A DNA stretch of 64,000 nucleotides from Oceanicola sp. D3 (GCF_006351965.1 NZ_CP040932.1:3534001-3598000), one strand, 5' to 3'. Counted from the first letter of the stretch, positions 8,379 to 17,163 are shown. Numbers and translations: made by a program. The notes: generated from the letters alone by a model not told the origin.

Positions 8379-8945
8379 TCAGTGCAGCTTGGCACCGGCC
8401 TCTTCGATGGCGCTGTCGATCAGCTTGTTCGCCTCGGCGGCGCCCATCTGCTTGGCGATCACATCGCCAGCGGCGGCCACGGCCACCTGCACGGCGCGGT
8501 CACGCACGGAGCGCACGGCGGCGGCTTCGGCAGAGGCGATCTGCTCGTCGGCCCCGGCCAGACGGCGGGCGATGGATTTCTCCAGATCGACCTTGGCCTG
8601 CTCGGCGGCCAGCTTGGCCTCTTCCTTGGCATGGGCAACGATGCGCTCGGCCTGTTCGGCCACCTCGGCCTGCTTGCGCTCGAAGCCGGCCAGAACGGTC
8701 TGGGCCTCTTCGCGCAGGGCGCGGGCTTCATCGAGCTCGGCGCGGATCGTGTCGGCGCGCTTGTCGAGCAGCCCGGCGATCATCGAGGGCACCTTGAAGA
8801 ACAGGAGCACGCCGATGAACAGCAGGAAGGCGATGAGCACAACGAAGTTGGAGTTGCGCAGCGAGAAGAACGGGCCAGACGCGGCCAGCGCGGGCGAGGC
8901 CGCGAAGGTGATGGCAGCGGTGGTGAGCCAGTAGCGGATCATCAT
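8379..8945 (-). CDS. atpF: ATP synthase F0 subunit b
   Basis: This 188-residue stalk subunit has one N-terminal membrane helix ([17 protein letters not shown]) followed by a long charged amphipathic coiled coil rich in Ala, Glu and Lys. It forms the peripheral stalk with subunit b' and holds F1 against F0. Three start codons stand in a row (GTG, ATG, ATG). The first ATG is chosen because it lies 7 bases after AAGGAG. The start overlaps the b' stop, so translation is coupled. It is the last gene of the operon and is followed by a strong terminator. Confidence 0.95.
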   Translation of the reverse strand: MMIRYWLTTAAITFAASPALAASGPFFSLRNSNFVVLIAFLLFIGVLLFFKVPSMIAGLLDKRADTIRAELDEARALREEAQTVLAGFERKQAEVAEQAERIVAHAKEEAKLAAEQAKVDLEKSIARRLAGADEQIASAEAAAVRSVRDRAVQVAVAAAGDVIAKQMGAAEANKLIDSAIEEAGAKLH

Positions 8946-9526
8946 CACGAGGCTCCTTTCAGCCGGGCTTCCACCGCGGCGTTGACGGCAGATGCGTCAG
9001 CCTTGCCACCGAGGGCCGAGACGATTTCGCCAGCCGTATCCTTGGCCACTTCCTCGACATTGGCCAGCGCGCTTTCACGGATTTCGGCAATCGCCTTCTC
9101 CGCTTCGGCAGTCCGGGCCGCAATCTCGGCATCGGCCTTGGCAATGGCAGCGTCCACGTCTTTCTGGACGTCGGCCTTGGCCTCGGCAGCAATCGCCTGT
9201 GCCTCGGCGCGGGCATCGGCCAGCGCCTTCTCATAGGCTTTCTCGGCCTCACCGGCCTTCATCTTGAATTCTTCGGCCGCCGCGATGTCATTGGTGATCG
9301 TGCCGGAGCGCTCGGCCAGAACCGCGGCGATGCGCGGCAGGGCGATGCGGCTCAACACGAAGTAGATCGCGACAAGCGTGACGAGGAGCCAGAAGATCTG
9401 GTTGGGGAACCAGTCGAAGCACAGCTGCGGCATGCCGATGGCACCGCCATCGGGCCCGACACAGCGGCCAGCCGCCTCAAGATCGGCGGGGCTGACGTGC
9501 TCGGCTACAGAGTTTTCAGTTGCCAT
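8945..9526 (-). CDS. atpF': ATP synthase F0 subunit b'
   Basis: This 193-residue second b-type subunit has a 35-residue leading segment, one membrane helix ([20 protein letters not shown]), then a coiled coil with many Ala, Glu and Lys residues. Duplicated, diverged b and b' subunits are characteristic of alphaproteobacteria and phototrophs, where they form a heterodimeric peripheral stalk. It lies between atpE and atpF in the F0 operon. NCBI-style names atpX or atpG2 are also used. Confidence 0.94.
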   Translation of the reverse strand: MATENSVAEHVSPADLEAAGRCVGPDGGAIGMPQLCFDWFPNQIFWLLVTLVAIYFVLSRIALPRIAAVLAERSGTITNDIAAAEEFKMKAGEAEKAYEKALADARAEAQAIAAEAKADVQKDVDAAIAKADAEIAARTAEAEKAIAEIRESALANVEEVAKDTAGEIVSALGGKADASAVNAAVEARLKGAS

Positions 9527-9606
9527 GGGCTCTCTCCGGAAACCTTAAAGGGACACCGGGGGACGCGGATCGCTGCCCCCCGGCCGTAAGGATCAGAAGT
9601 TTTGCC

Positions 9607-9843
9607 TCAGACGGCGAACATCAGCAGAAGCGCGACGAGGAACGAGAAGATCCCCAGGGCTTCCGCAAATGCGATGCCGATGAACATGGTGGCCGTCTGG
9701 CCGCCAGCGGCGGAGGGGTTGCGCAGAGCGCCGCTGAGGAAGTTGCCCACAACATTGCCCACACCGATAGCAGCGCCGCCCATGCCCACAGAGGCCAGGC
9801 CTGCACCGATGAAAGCACCCATTTGAACGATATCGCCTTCCAT
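9607..9843 (-). CDS. atpE: ATP synthase F0 subunit c
   Basis: This 78-residue hairpin of two membrane helices is joined by the polar loop RNPSA at residues 41-45. The ion-carrying carboxylate is Glu61 in FAEALGIF. Multiple copies form the rotor ring. Glycines in helix 1 ([18 protein letters not shown]) are spaced for tight packing. No Gln/Thr sodium signature is obvious around Glu61, so proton coupling is expected. It lies between atpB and atpF', in the standard order. Confidence 0.97.
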   Translation of the reverse strand: MEGDIVQMGAFIGAGLASVGMGGAAIGVGNVVGNFLSGALRNPSAAGGQTATMFIGIAFAEALGIFSFLVALLLMFAV

Positions 9844-9899
9844 GTCGAATTCTCCTTACGTTGGAATTGGCTAGAAACTTGGTTGTCTGACCGCCGGCC

Positions 9900-10676
9900 T
9901 TAGTGGGCCGGGTGCAGCGCGTCTTTCAGGTACACGCAGGTCAGGATGGTGAAGACATAGGCCTGGATGAAGGCCACGAGCAGCTCGAGCGCGTAGATCG
10001 CGGTGATCGCCAGGATCGACAGCGGCGTAACCGCGATGCCGACGGCAGAAAACAGGACCAGCGGCGCGAAGGCTGCGAAAACTTTGATCACGGCGTGACC
10101 GGCCATCATGTTGCCCATCAGACGGATGGAGTGGCTGACCGGGCGCACGAAGTAGCTGATGACCTCGATCAGCGCGAGGATCGGGCGCAGCGCCAACGGG
10201 GCCGAGGAGACCCAGAACAGCTCGAGGAAATGCGCGCCGTTCTTCACGAAGCCGATCACGGTGACCGAAATGAAGACGAAGAGCGCCAGAACCACGGTAA
10301 CCGCAAGGTGCGAGGTGGTGGTGAAGGCACCGGGCAGCAGGCCCAGCACGTTCGCCAGCAGGATGAACATGAACAGCGTCATGATGTAGGGGAAGTACTT
10401 GAGCCCGTCCTTGCCGCAGACATCCTCGATCATCTTGTGCACGAGGCCATAGGCCATTTCGGCGACCGACTGGCTGCGCGACGGGATCACCGCACGGCGG
10501 CGGGTGCCGATGACGAGCAGCAGGATCACGGCAAGAACGGTGAGGGCCATCCAGAACGTCACGTTCGTCGGGGTATACCACGCCACCGGGCCGTCTCCGA
10601 AGAGCGGCTTGACCATGAACTGGTCCATCGGGTGGAACGCGAGGCCGTCCTCTGCGCCGTGGGCTTCTGTCGCCAT
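9900..10676 (-). CDS. atpB: ATP synthase F0 subunit a
   Basis: This 258-residue polytopic stator subunit forms the proton half-channels. The essential arginine is Arg185 in [14 protein letters not shown], and the last helices contain [15 protein letters not shown], another conserved block. Length and motifs are normal. It starts 1 bp after the atpI stop, so the two are coupled, and it precedes atpE by about 56 bp. Confidence 0.97.
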   Translation of the reverse strand: MATEAHGAEDGLAFHPMDQFMVKPLFGDGPVAWYTPTNVTFWMALTVLAVILLLVIGTRRRAVIPSRSQSVAEMAYGLVHKMIEDVCGKDGLKYFPYIMTLFMFILLANVLGLLPGAFTTTSHLAVTVVLALFVFISVTVIGFVKNGAHFLELFWVSSAPLALRPILALIEVISYFVRPVSHSIRLMGNMMAGHAVIKVFAAFAPLVLFSAVGIAVTPLSILAITAIYALELLVAFIQAYVFTILTCVYLKDALHPAH

Positions 10677-10677
10677 G

Positions 10678-11004
10678 TCAGTCCCTCTTCTCGTCCTCTG
10701 CCCCGCTTGGCGGAGCGTTTTGAAACTCTGCTGCCGTGCGCATCATCACGCGAACACCGGCGGCAAAGCCCAGCAATGTGAACAGCAGCAGGAAAACAGG
10801 CAGCGTTCCGAACAGAACGTCGAGCCCGTACCCGATGCCAAAGCCGATCCCCAGACCGGCGACCAGCTCGATCACCATGCGCCAGCCCTGCGAGGCGGCG
10901 TGGTAGTGATCGTCTTTCGGCGGGGGCGGCGCGTATTTGGCCCTGTGTGCCAGAAGCTTTTCGTCAAGCTCCCGCAGCTTCTGCTCGTCGTCCGAGCCGG
11001 CCAT
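10678..11004 (-). CDS. atpI: AtpI-like F0 assembly protein
   Basis: This 108-residue protein has a charged, Pro-rich N-terminus ([12 protein letters not shown]) and two membrane helices ([20 protein letters not shown] and [17 protein letters not shown]). It matches the AtpI family by size, topology and position as first gene of the F0 operon. AtpI helps assemble the c-ring and may affect magnesium supply. The operon promoter should lie in 11005-11209, shared with the divergent arsR-type gene. Confidence 0.9.
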   Translation of the reverse strand: MAGSDDEQKLRELDEKLLAHRAKYAPPPPKDDHYHAASQGWRMVIELVAGLGIGFGIGYGLDVLFGTLPVFLLLFTLLGFAAGVRVMMRTAAEFQNAPPSGAEDEKRD

Positions 11005-11162
11005 GCTGTGCCCCCATCGACAGTTGCGCGGAAACTAGGGAGCAGGGGCGGCAGAGTCAATTGGCTGGATTTCGGGTTAAGGTATTGATTTTATTTGAGA
11101 GTGCCAGCCTGTCGCAGGGGTATTTTTGAGCGGCCCAGCGGTTTGGGAGCGGTTTCGTATAT

Positions 11163-11178
11163 TCAACCAAACGGTTGA
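11163..11178. promoter_or_regulatory. Perfect dyad TCAACCAAACGGTTGA, candidate ArsR operator
   Basis: Two perfect 6-bp arms flank AAAC and end 31 bp before the ArsR start codon. An AACC-N4-GGTT dyad in front of an ArsR-type gene is consistent with autorepression. The site also lies in the intergenic region shared with the atpI promoter, about 160 bp upstream of atpI. Confidence 0.6.
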
Positions 11179-11209
11179 CGATAGCCGGGCTCCGCCCTAC
11201 CGCTGCGCC

Positions 11210-11557
11210 ATGACCCCGCGCCCGCGCCCCTCGCTCGACACCGTCTTCGCCGCCCTCGCCGACCCGACCCGGCGGGCGATCCTGACGATGCTGCTTGAGG
11301 ACGACATGGCCGTCACGGATGTGGCTGAGCCCTTCGAGATGAGCCTAGCGGCGATCTCCAAGCACCTCACCATCCTCGCTGGCGCGGGCCTGATCAGTCA
11401 GGAAAAACGCGGGCGGGTTAAGTGGTGCAAGCTGGAGCCCGATGCGCTGAAGGGCTCGAGCGTGTGGATGCAGGGGTTTGGCCAGTTCGAGCCGGTAAAC
11501 CTTGATGCCTTCGAGCGGTTTCTTGGCGCGGAGCTGGGGCTCGGCGGCGAGGAATAG
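11210..11557 (+). CDS. ArsR-family HTH repressor
   Basis: This 115-residue winged-helix protein contains FAALADPTRRAILTMLLEDDMAV (helices 1-2), LAAISKHLTILAGAGLISQEKRGR (recognition helix and wing) and a short C-terminal tail. No paired Cys for metal binding is present, so it belongs to the non-metal ArsR group. Members of this group often sit beside a SRPBCC/AHSA1 gene, but none follows here. The start is the ATG at the conserved N-terminus; the frame continues upstream through the putative operator and is ignored. Confidence 0.9.
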   Translation: MTPRPRPSLDTVFAALADPTRRAILTMLLEDDMAVTDVAEPFEMSLAAISKHLTILAGAGLISQEKRGRVKWCKLEPDALKGSSVWMQGFGQFEPVNLDAFERFLGAELGLGGEE

Positions 11558-11563
11558 CCCGCC

Positions 11564-11636
11564 GGGGCAGCTCTTCGCGGCCCCGCGGCCCCGTCATCGC
11601 AGCTGCGAAGAGGGCCGCACGGGCCGATGAGCAGCC
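11564..11636. repeat. Family-2 hairpin repeat, copy A
   Basis: This element of about 70 bp lies between the convergent arsR-type and lysR-type genes. Its arms CTCTTCGC (11571-11578) and GCGAAGAG (11605-11612) pair, as do neighbouring GC blocks. Its reverse complement aligns along its length with the element at 61181-61254, sharing CTCATCG, CGCAGCTGCGATGA and GAAGAGCTGCCCCG. It may act as a bidirectional terminator. Confidence 0.75.
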
Positions 11637-11640
11637 TCTG

Positions 11641-12525
11641 TCAGAAGCTGCCCGGATCGAAATCGTCTTTCAAATGCGTCAGGATCGACTGCACCTTGGC
11701 GGTGCGGTGCAGGTCCACATGGGTCACCAGCCAAACGGTGGCCGTCCACGCTTCACGCGGGGCCATCATCTGCACGAGGTCCGGCGAGCGGTCGCCCACG
11801 GCGGAGGGCAGAAACCCGATGCCAGCCCCGGCGCGGATCGCGTCGACCACCGAGCGCTGCGCCGAGGCGCGGTAGCTGATGCAACGGTCGGGCACCATCT
11901 CGTGCAGCCAGCGATAGAAGGGTGCGCGGCTTTCGCGGTCATCCTCTGAGACAAAGCGATGGCGGGTCATGTCGGCCTCGTCCAACTGGCCCATCTCTTC
12001 TACATATTCGCGGGTTGCATAGAGCGCGTGCGACATATCGAAGAATTTTTGCACCACGTTGTCGGGCTGATCGGGCCGTTTGCCTGCGCGAATGGCCACA
12101 TGCGCCTCGCCATACTCCAGCCGAAACAGCCGCTCGTCTGTCATGAAGCGCATCACCACCTGCGGATTGGCGCGGCTGTAGCGGGCCAGCGTGGCCGTCA
12201 GCGAGGGCGAAAGCGCGGGGATGGAGGTGACGATAAGTTCGCCTGTCACCTCTTCGCCCCGGCCCTTGATCCGGCCCGCAAGCTGCGAAAACTGGTCATC
12301 GGTGGCCTTGGCGACCTGCAACAGGTCCAGCCCGGCTTCGGTGGCGGTGTAGCCACGCGCGTGCCGCTGGAACAGTTTGGTGCCCAGCCGCTGCTCCAGC
12401 GCGTCGATGTGGCGTATCACCGTCGCGTGGTGCACGCCCAGCGCGTCGGCCGCGCCGGACACCGTGCCAACACGGGCCACGTGGTAAGCTGTGCGCACCT
12501 CATCCCAGGCATCCAGGCTGTTCAT
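11641..12525 (-). CDS. LysR-family transcriptional regulator
   Basis: This 294-residue LysR protein has an N-terminal HTH (YHVARVGTVSGAADALGVHHATVIRHIDALEQRLG, residues about 13-47) and a periplasmic-binding-protein-like effector domain from about residue 90 (ELIVTSIPALSPSL onwards). The ATG at 12525 places the HTH at the usual distance from the start; the longer frame to 12597 adds non-conserved residues. Its target is not evident: the nearest divergent gene is a membrane-protein trio 330 bp away. The gene converges with the ArsR gene. Confidence 0.9.
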   Translation of the reverse strand: MNSLDAWDEVRTAYHVARVGTVSGAADALGVHHATVIRHIDALEQRLGTKLFQRHARGYTATEAGLDLLQVAKATDDQFSQLAGRIKGRGEEVTGELIVTSIPALSPSLTATLARYSRANPQVVMRFMTDERLFRLEYGEAHVAIRAGKRPDQPDNVVQKFFDMSHALYATREYVEEMGQLDEADMTRHRFVSEDDRESRAPFYRWLHEMVPDRCISYRASAQRSVVDAIRAGAGIGFLPSAVGDRSPDLVQMMAPREAWTATVWLVTHVDLHRTAKVQSILTHLKDDFDPGSF

Positions 12526-12854
12526 CCGTCGCCCTCCGGCAGAAATATGTTCACCATCCAACATGAGCCACAACCTTCCTGTTTTCTGTGCGCCCATGCA
12601 AGGGCGATAGCTATTCTGAACCGTTCAGTATAGTTTACCACGTTCCGCTGCTACCGCAAGAAGCCTCTGCTCTTTTCACAACCGCTCAAGCCAATTCCTG
12701 CCAAGCTGCTGCATCGCGCCCTTTAGGATAGCCATGAGCGATACGGAGCCTGCGGCCAATTCCGTCGCATTTGGCAAAACTTTCTGCACCGCTCACCCAG
12801 CGAAGGCACCGCCCCGGCTTGACGCCGGGCCAACGGCGGGCCTCAATACGGAAT
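12526..12854. other. Gene-free 329-bp divergent spacer
   Basis: The stretch separates the LysR gene from the three-gene membrane operon. It holds a perfect CTGAAC-C-GTTCAG dyad at 12616-12628 with -10-like hexamers on both strands (TATAGT on plus, TATACT on minus). I see no further gene in it. Confidence 0.6.
12616..12628. promoter_or_regulatory. TetR-like operator dyad CTGAACCGTTCAG
   Basis: Two 6-bp arms flank one central base and abut TATA-rich -10-like sequence on both sides. Dyads of the TGAAC-N-GTTCA kind are typical of AcrR/TetR-controlled efflux promoters. No TetR or efflux gene is in the window, so this would be a distant or orphan site. Confidence 0.45.
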
Positions 12855-13361
12855 ATGGGAGAGGACCACAGCGAAAGCATCACGGCAAACGGCACGGGCC
12901 CCCGGCTCACGCTGCGCAGCCATCCGCCGCCCCAGCCTTGGGCGGTGTGGCTGGCACTGGCCGGGGCCGGGCTGGTGGTGGCCGGCCTGCTCCTGCGCAC
13001 CCCCACGCTGACGCCGCTGCTTGGTGTGTCCGGCATTCTTGCCGCGCTGCCGCTGCTCTGGGGCCTGCGCCCCGGCCCGGTCACGGTGATCGACCGCCGC
13101 GCGGGGCGCATCGAGGAGCGCAACGCCTTGGGGCGTGTGTGCCGCTCGGCCAGCTTCGGGCAGGTCGAACGGGTGACATGCGATCACATCACCCTGCCCT
13201 CCAGCTCGCCGGATGGCCCCGAGTTCACCATCTACCGCACCTTGCTCATCACCGCTGACGGCCCGGTCACGGTTTGCGGCTTCGGCGCCCCCGGCCCGGC
13301 CCGCAAACTGAAGACCAAACTGGAGCAGTGGCTCCCCACCTCCCCAACCAGCACCCCGTGA
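12855..13361 (+). CDS. Two-TM membrane protein, paralogue 1 of 3
   Basis: This 168-residue protein has a short N-terminal strand (GPRLTLRS), two close membrane helices (WLALAGAGLVVAGLLL and LLGVSGILAALPLLWGL), then a cytoplasmic-looking region beginning VTVIDRRAGRIEERNALGR. The same plan occurs in the next two genes, so the three look like tandem duplicates. The ATG at 12855 is preceded by non-conserved frame. Its GTGA stop overlap with the next gene indicates an operon. Function is unknown; no enzymatic motif is visible. Confidence 0.75.
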   Translation: MGEDHSESITANGTGPRLTLRSHPPPQPWAVWLALAGAGLVVAGLLLRTPTLTPLLGVSGILAALPLLWGLRPGPVTVIDRRAGRIEERNALGRVCRSASFGQVERVTCDHITLPSSSPDGPEFTIYRTLLITADGPVTVCGFGAPGPARKLKTKLEQWLPTSPTSTP

Positions 13362-13825
13362 AGGTCACGGAGCGGACGGCAGACAGGCTCGTGCTGCGCT
13401 CCTCCTCGCTGTGGATCGGGCTGTTATTGCTGACGCTCGCCCTGCTTCTCGGCGGCTTCGGGCTGGCCGACATCATGGAAGAGCGCGGCGAGAATGGCGG
13501 CTGGTTTGCCCTGCCGGTCGGGCTCGCGCTGTTGGCGCTGGCAGTGCTGATGCTACTGAGCCCGGTGGACTATGTGATCAACCGCGCCGATGGCACCCTG
13601 CTGCACATCCGCCGGGGCCGCTGGGAGCGCGTGCTGAAGCGCCATGAGGTGCCCGGCCTCTCCCGCGCGGTGGCCGAAAAAGTGGCGCGGCGCACCGGGC
13701 GGGGCGGCACGCGTTGGCGGGTGCGGGTGCTGAGCCAAGGCCAGCCGGTGACGCTGACCACCGCAAGCGGACGCCGCCGCGCCGAGCGGCTGGCGGGCAC
13801 GGTGAATTGCTGGTTGGGGGTATAG
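13358..13825 (+). CDS. Two-TM membrane protein, paralogue 2 of 3
   Basis: This 155-residue protein starts at a GTG that overlaps the previous stop (GTGA). It opens MKVTERTADRLVLRSSSLW, close to MKVLSDTPDRLVLQ of the following gene. Two helices follow (IGLLLLTLALLLGGFGLADI and LPVGLALLALAVLMLLS), then VDYVINRADGTLLHIRRGRW, the equivalent of the DRRAG motif in paralogue 1. The C-terminal part is Arg-rich. It is the middle gene of a three-gene operon of unknown function. Confidence 0.78.
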   Translation: MKVTERTADRLVLRSSSLWIGLLLLTLALLLGGFGLADIMEERGENGGWFALPVGLALLALAVLMLLSPVDYVINRADGTLLHIRRGRWERVLKRHEVPGLSRAVAEKVARRTGRGGTRWRVRVLSQGQPVTLTTASGRRRAERLAGTVNCWLGV

Positions 13826-13827
13826 CC

Positions 13828-14397
13828 ATGAAGGTGCTCTCGGACACGCCGGACAGGCTGGTGCTGCAACAGGGCGCGGGCCGGGGGCCGGTGGTGATCT
13901 TTGCCATCGTCGTGGTGGTGTTCCTCGTCGGCTTCATCGTGATCGCAACCGCGCCCTCCAGCGGGATGCCCATCGTCCTGTCGGTTGGCGGGGCGCTGAT
14001 GGTGCTCTTCGCGCTCGCCTGGGCCTATATCCTCGCGGTCGCCACCCATACCACCGAAATCACCTTTGACCGGCGGGCCGACAGCATCACCTTTCGCCAC
14101 CGGGCCGTGCTGCGCGCTCGCCATGACACCATCCGGCTTTCACAGATTACCGGGGTCGCGGTAGAGCGCGCCGAGCGTCACATGCGGCAGGACGATCCGC
14201 AGACCGGCAAGCGCCGCCGCGTCCTTGACGTGGCCTACCGCCCGGTGCTGCTGACCGAGGCCGAGCCGGTGCCGCTGTTCAGCACCTTCACCAATGAAGA
14301 CACCGCCAAAGAGCCCGCCCGCGCGGTGCTGCACTGGCTTCTTGGCGAGGACGCCCCAGAGCCGCCTCTGCTTGACTCACAGGGCGGGCCGCCTTAA
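13828..14397 (+). CDS. Two-TM membrane protein, paralogue 3 of 3
   Basis: This 189-residue protein opens MKVLSDTPDRLVLQQG, has two helices (VVIFAIVVVVFLVGFIVIA and VLSVGGALMVLFALAWAYIL), and then TTEITFDRRADSITFRHR. It is the longest of the three related proteins. It starts 2 bp after the stop of paralogue 2. The C-terminal strands (RRRVLDVAYRPVLLTEAEPVPLF) suggest a beta-rich soluble domain, perhaps PH-like, but this is only an impression. No family name is recognised. Confidence 0.78.
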   Translation: MKVLSDTPDRLVLQQGAGRGPVVIFAIVVVVFLVGFIVIATAPSSGMPIVLSVGGALMVLFALAWAYILAVATHTTEITFDRRADSITFRHRAVLRARHDTIRLSQITGVAVERAERHMRQDDPQTGKRRRVLDVAYRPVLLTEAEPVPLFSTFTNEDTAKEPARAVLHWLLGEDAPEPPLLDSQGGPP

Positions 14398-14571
14398 ACG
14401 CCCTGCAAACCTTCGGAAGTGGCACAACTTCCGGTCCTGCCCCGGTTCAGGATCGCCCCCCGTCAGCGAGTTTCGCCCACGGGGGCGCAACTGCATTCGG
14501 GCTTGCGATATGAGCCGCCCGCCCCATCTGGGGAAGGCACATCCCGAAAAGGCCTAAGGAGGGCCGAGAGC

Positions 14572-16065
14572 ATGTTTGAAAATCTGTCCGAACGTCTCTC
14601 TGGCGTCTTCGACCGGCTGACCAAGCAGGGCGCGCTTTCTGAGGATGACGTGAAGACCGCGCTGCGCGAGGTGCGTGTGGCGCTTCTGGAGGCGGACGTT
14701 TCGCTGCCCGTGGCCCGGGACTTCGTGAAGGCGGTGCAGGACAAGGCCACCGGGCAGGCCGTGACCAAATCGGTCACCCCCGGCCAGCAGGTGGTGAAGA
14801 TCGTCCATGACGAGCTGGTCCATGTGCTCGAAGGCGAGGGCGAACCGGGTGAGCTGAAGGTGGATAACGCCCCTGCCCCAATCCTGATGGTCGGCTTGCA
14901 GGGCGGCGGTAAAACCACCACCACCGCCAAGATCGCCAAGCGGCTGAAGGAAAAGCAGAACAAGCGGGTGCTGATGGCCTCGCTCGACATCTACCGCCCC
15001 GCCGCCATGCAACAGCTTGAGGTTCTGGGCCGCCAGATCGGCGTGGATACCCTGCCGATCGTCGAGGGCCAGAGTGCCGTGCAGATCGCCAAGCGCGCCC
15101 AGCAGCAGGCGACGATGGGCGGCTATGACGTGTATATGCTCGACACCGCCGGTCGCCTTCAGATCGACGAAAAGCTGATGGGCGAGGTTGAGGACGTGCG
15201 CAACGCCGTCTCCCCGCGCGAGACGCTTCTGGTGGTCGATGGTCTCACCGGTCAGGTCGCCGTTGAGGTGGCCGAGGAGTTCGACGGCAAGATCGGCATA
15301 TCCGGCGTGGTCCTCACCCGGATGGACGGCGACGGCCGCGGCGGTGCGGCGCTGTCGATGCGGGCTGTCACCGGCAAGCCGATCAAGTTCGTCGGCCTTG
15401 GCGAGAAGATGGAGGCGCTGGAAGAGTTCCGCCCCGAGCAGATCGCCGGCCGCATCCTCGGCATGGGCGACATCGTGGCCCTCGTCGAGAAGGCGCAGGA
15501 GACCATCGAGGCCGAGCAGGCCGAGCGGATGATGAAGCGCTTCCAGAAGGGTCAGTTCAACATGAACGACCTGAAGATGCAGCTCGAGCAGATGCTCAAG
15601 ATGGGCGGCATGGAAGGCATGATGAAGATGATGCCCGGCATGGGCAAAATGGCCAAGCAGGTGGAAGAGAGCGGGTTTGACGACACCATCTTCCGCCGCC
15701 AGATCGCGCTGATCCAGTCGATGACCAAGCGCGAGCGGGCCAACCCGGCGCTGCTTCAGGCCTCGCGCAAGAAGCGGATCGCCAAGGGCGCCGGGCAGGA
15801 AGTCAGCGAGCTGAACAAGCTGCTGAAGATGCACCGGCAGATGGCCGACATGATGAAGAAGATGGGCAAGGGCGGCATGCTGAAACAGGCCATGAAGGGC
15901 ATGTTCGGCAAGGGCGGCCCGAGCGAGGCCGATCTTGCGGCGGCGCAAAAGCAGATGGGCGGTGCGATGCCCAAGGGCCTCGGCGGCATGCCCGGCGGCG
16001 GCCTGCCCGGCCTTGGCGGCGGGGCCCTGCCCCCCGGCCTCAGCGGGTTTGGCAAGAAGAAGTAA
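14572..16065 (+). CDS. ffh: Signal recognition particle protein Ffh
   Basis: This 497-residue SRP54 GTPase has an N domain (residues about 1-95), a G domain with P-loop GLQGGGKT at 108-115, then LDTAGRLQIDE and TRMDGDGRGGAAL, and a Met-rich M domain from about residue 320 ending in a long Gly/Pro/Met tail (MPKGLGGMPGGGLPG). It binds 4.5S RNA and the signal peptides of membrane proteins and hands them to FtsY. The ATG at 14572 follows AAGGAGGG. The frame is open upstream but not conserved there. A GNAT array follows 2 bp after the stop. Confidence 0.97.
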   Translation: MFENLSERLSGVFDRLTKQGALSEDDVKTALREVRVALLEADVSLPVARDFVKAVQDKATGQAVTKSVTPGQQVVKIVHDELVHVLEGEGEPGELKVDNAPAPILMVGLQGGGKTTTTAKIAKRLKEKQNKRVLMASLDIYRPAAMQQLEVLGRQIGVDTLPIVEGQSAVQIAKRAQQQATMGGYDVYMLDTAGRLQIDEKLMGEVEDVRNAVSPRETLLVVDGLTGQVAVEVAEEFDGKIGISGVVLTRMDGDGRGGAALSMRAVTGKPIKFVGLGEKMEALEEFRPEQIAGRILGMGDIVALVEKAQETIEAEQAERMMKRFQKGQFNMNDLKMQLEQMLKMGGMEGMMKMMPGMGKMAKQVEESGFDDTIFRRQIALIQSMTKRERANPALLQASRKKRIAKGAGQEVSELNKLLKMHRQMADMMKKMGKGGMLKQAMKGMFGKGGPSEADLAAAQKQMGGAMPKGLGGMPGGGLPGLGGGALPPGLSGFGKKK

Positions 16066-16067
16066 CC

Positions 16068-16592
16068 ATGCCCTCCGCCCCCACCATAACCACCGAGCGG
16101 CTGCGCCTGCGCCCCCACCGGATCGAGGATTTCGAGCCGATGGCCGCGCTGTTTGCGACCGATTGGGCGCGCTACATGGGCGGCCCGATTTGCCGCAAGG
16201 AAATGTGGTATTGGCTCTCTTCCGAGGTGGGAAGCTGGACGCTGCTGGGGCACGGCAGCCTTGCGATTGAGCTGCGCGAGAGCAACGCCTTCATCGGCCA
16301 GATCGGCCTCACCAAGCCCGAGCAGTTCCCCGAGCCGGAGCTTGGCTGGTGCGTCTGGCCCGAGTTTGAAGGCAAGGGCTACGCCTTCGAAGCGGCGCAG
16401 GCCCTGCTGGCCTGGGCCTGGGCCAACCTGCCCGCGGCAACCGTCGTCAGCTACATCGACCCGGAGAATGACCGCTCCATCGCGCTCGCCCGCCGTCTCG
16501 GCGCGGCGGAAGACGGGCAGGCCGCGCGCCCCGATGGCGAAACGCCCGAAGACACGGTGGTGTATCGCCACCCCCGCCCGGAGCACGCCTGA
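16068..16592 (+). CDS. GNAT N-acetyltransferase (RimJ/RimL type), array member 1
   Basis: This 174-residue protein is a single Acetyltransf_3-type GNAT domain. It begins TITTERLRLRPHRIEDFEPMAALF and has the PEPELGWCVWPEFEGKGYAFEA block, in which EGKGYA is the acetyl-CoA pyrophosphate-binding turn, then VSYIDPENDRSIALARRLG. It starts 2 bp after ffh and is the first of five related genes reading the same way with 1-bp gaps or 4-bp overlaps. Relatives acetylate ribosomal-protein N-termini, small molecules or antibiotics; the substrate is unknown. Confidence 0.9.
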   Translation: MPSAPTITTERLRLRPHRIEDFEPMAALFATDWARYMGGPICRKEMWYWLSSEVGSWTLLGHGSLAIELRESNAFIGQIGLTKPEQFPEPELGWCVWPEFEGKGYAFEAAQALLAWAWANLPAATVVSYIDPENDRSIALARRLGAAEDGQAARPDGETPEDTVVYRHPRPEHA

Positions 16593-16593
16593 G

Positions 16594-17163
16594 ATGCCCG
16601 ATATGAACCGCGCCCCGCATGAACGCCCCATTCCCGGGGCCGCCGCAAAGCTGGCCGCGCAGGTCTCTGCCCTGCTGCCGGTGGCCGACACCGCCCGCAC
16701 CCGCCTGCGCCCGGCCACGCTGGCAGACTTCGATGTCTTCGCCGAGATCGCCTGCGACCCGGTGCGCGGCGCGGGCATGGGCGGTGCGCAGGACCGTGAG
16801 AGCGCGTTCCGCGAATATGCCGCCATGGTCGGCTGCTGGCTGCTGCGCGGCCACGGGCTTTGGGCGGTGATGCACGAGGGCGCCTGCGCCGGTTTCGTCC
16901 AGATCGGCTTTGAGCCGGGCGACGAGGAGCCGGAGCTTGGCTGGTTTTTCACCGAAGCCTACGAAGGCAAGGGGCTGGCCCGCGAAGCCGCCGAAGCGGC
17001 GCGCGAAATCGGCTTTTGCCTGCTCGGTCTGCCCTCGATGGTCAGCTACGTCGACAGCTTCAACAGCCGCTCCAACGCGCTGGCGCAGCGGATGAACGCC
17101 GACCGCATCCCCTCGCCCAACCCCGATCTGTTCATCTGGCGCCACAAGAGGCCGGACCAATGA
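16594..17163 (+). CDS. GNAT N-acetyltransferase, array member 2
   Basis: This GNAT protein of about 189 residues has roughly 30 extra N-terminal residues before TARTRLRPATLADFDVFAEI. The acetyl-CoA site is EPELGWFFTEAYEGKGLAREA, and VSYVDSFNSRSNALAQRMNA follows. It starts one base after the stop of member 1; an ATG nine bases further in is equally possible. It is the most diverged of the five, with GGAQDRESAFREYAAM where the others have a GGP-type motif. Confidence 0.88.
   Translation: MPDMNRAPHERPIPGAAAKLAAQVSALLPVADTARTRLRPATLADFDVFAEIACDPVRGAGMGGAQDRESAFREYAAMVGCWLLRGHGLWAVMHEGACAGFVQIGFEPGDEEPELGWFFTEAYEGKGLAREAAEAAREIGFCLLGLPSMVSYVDSFNSRSNALAQRMNADRIPSPNPDLFIWRHKRPDQ

Noticed and set aside
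14398-14571. Possible SRP RNA gene next to ffh
   Set aside because: The conserved GGAAGGAAGCAGCC-type SRP loop is absent; the region only has weak hairpins.
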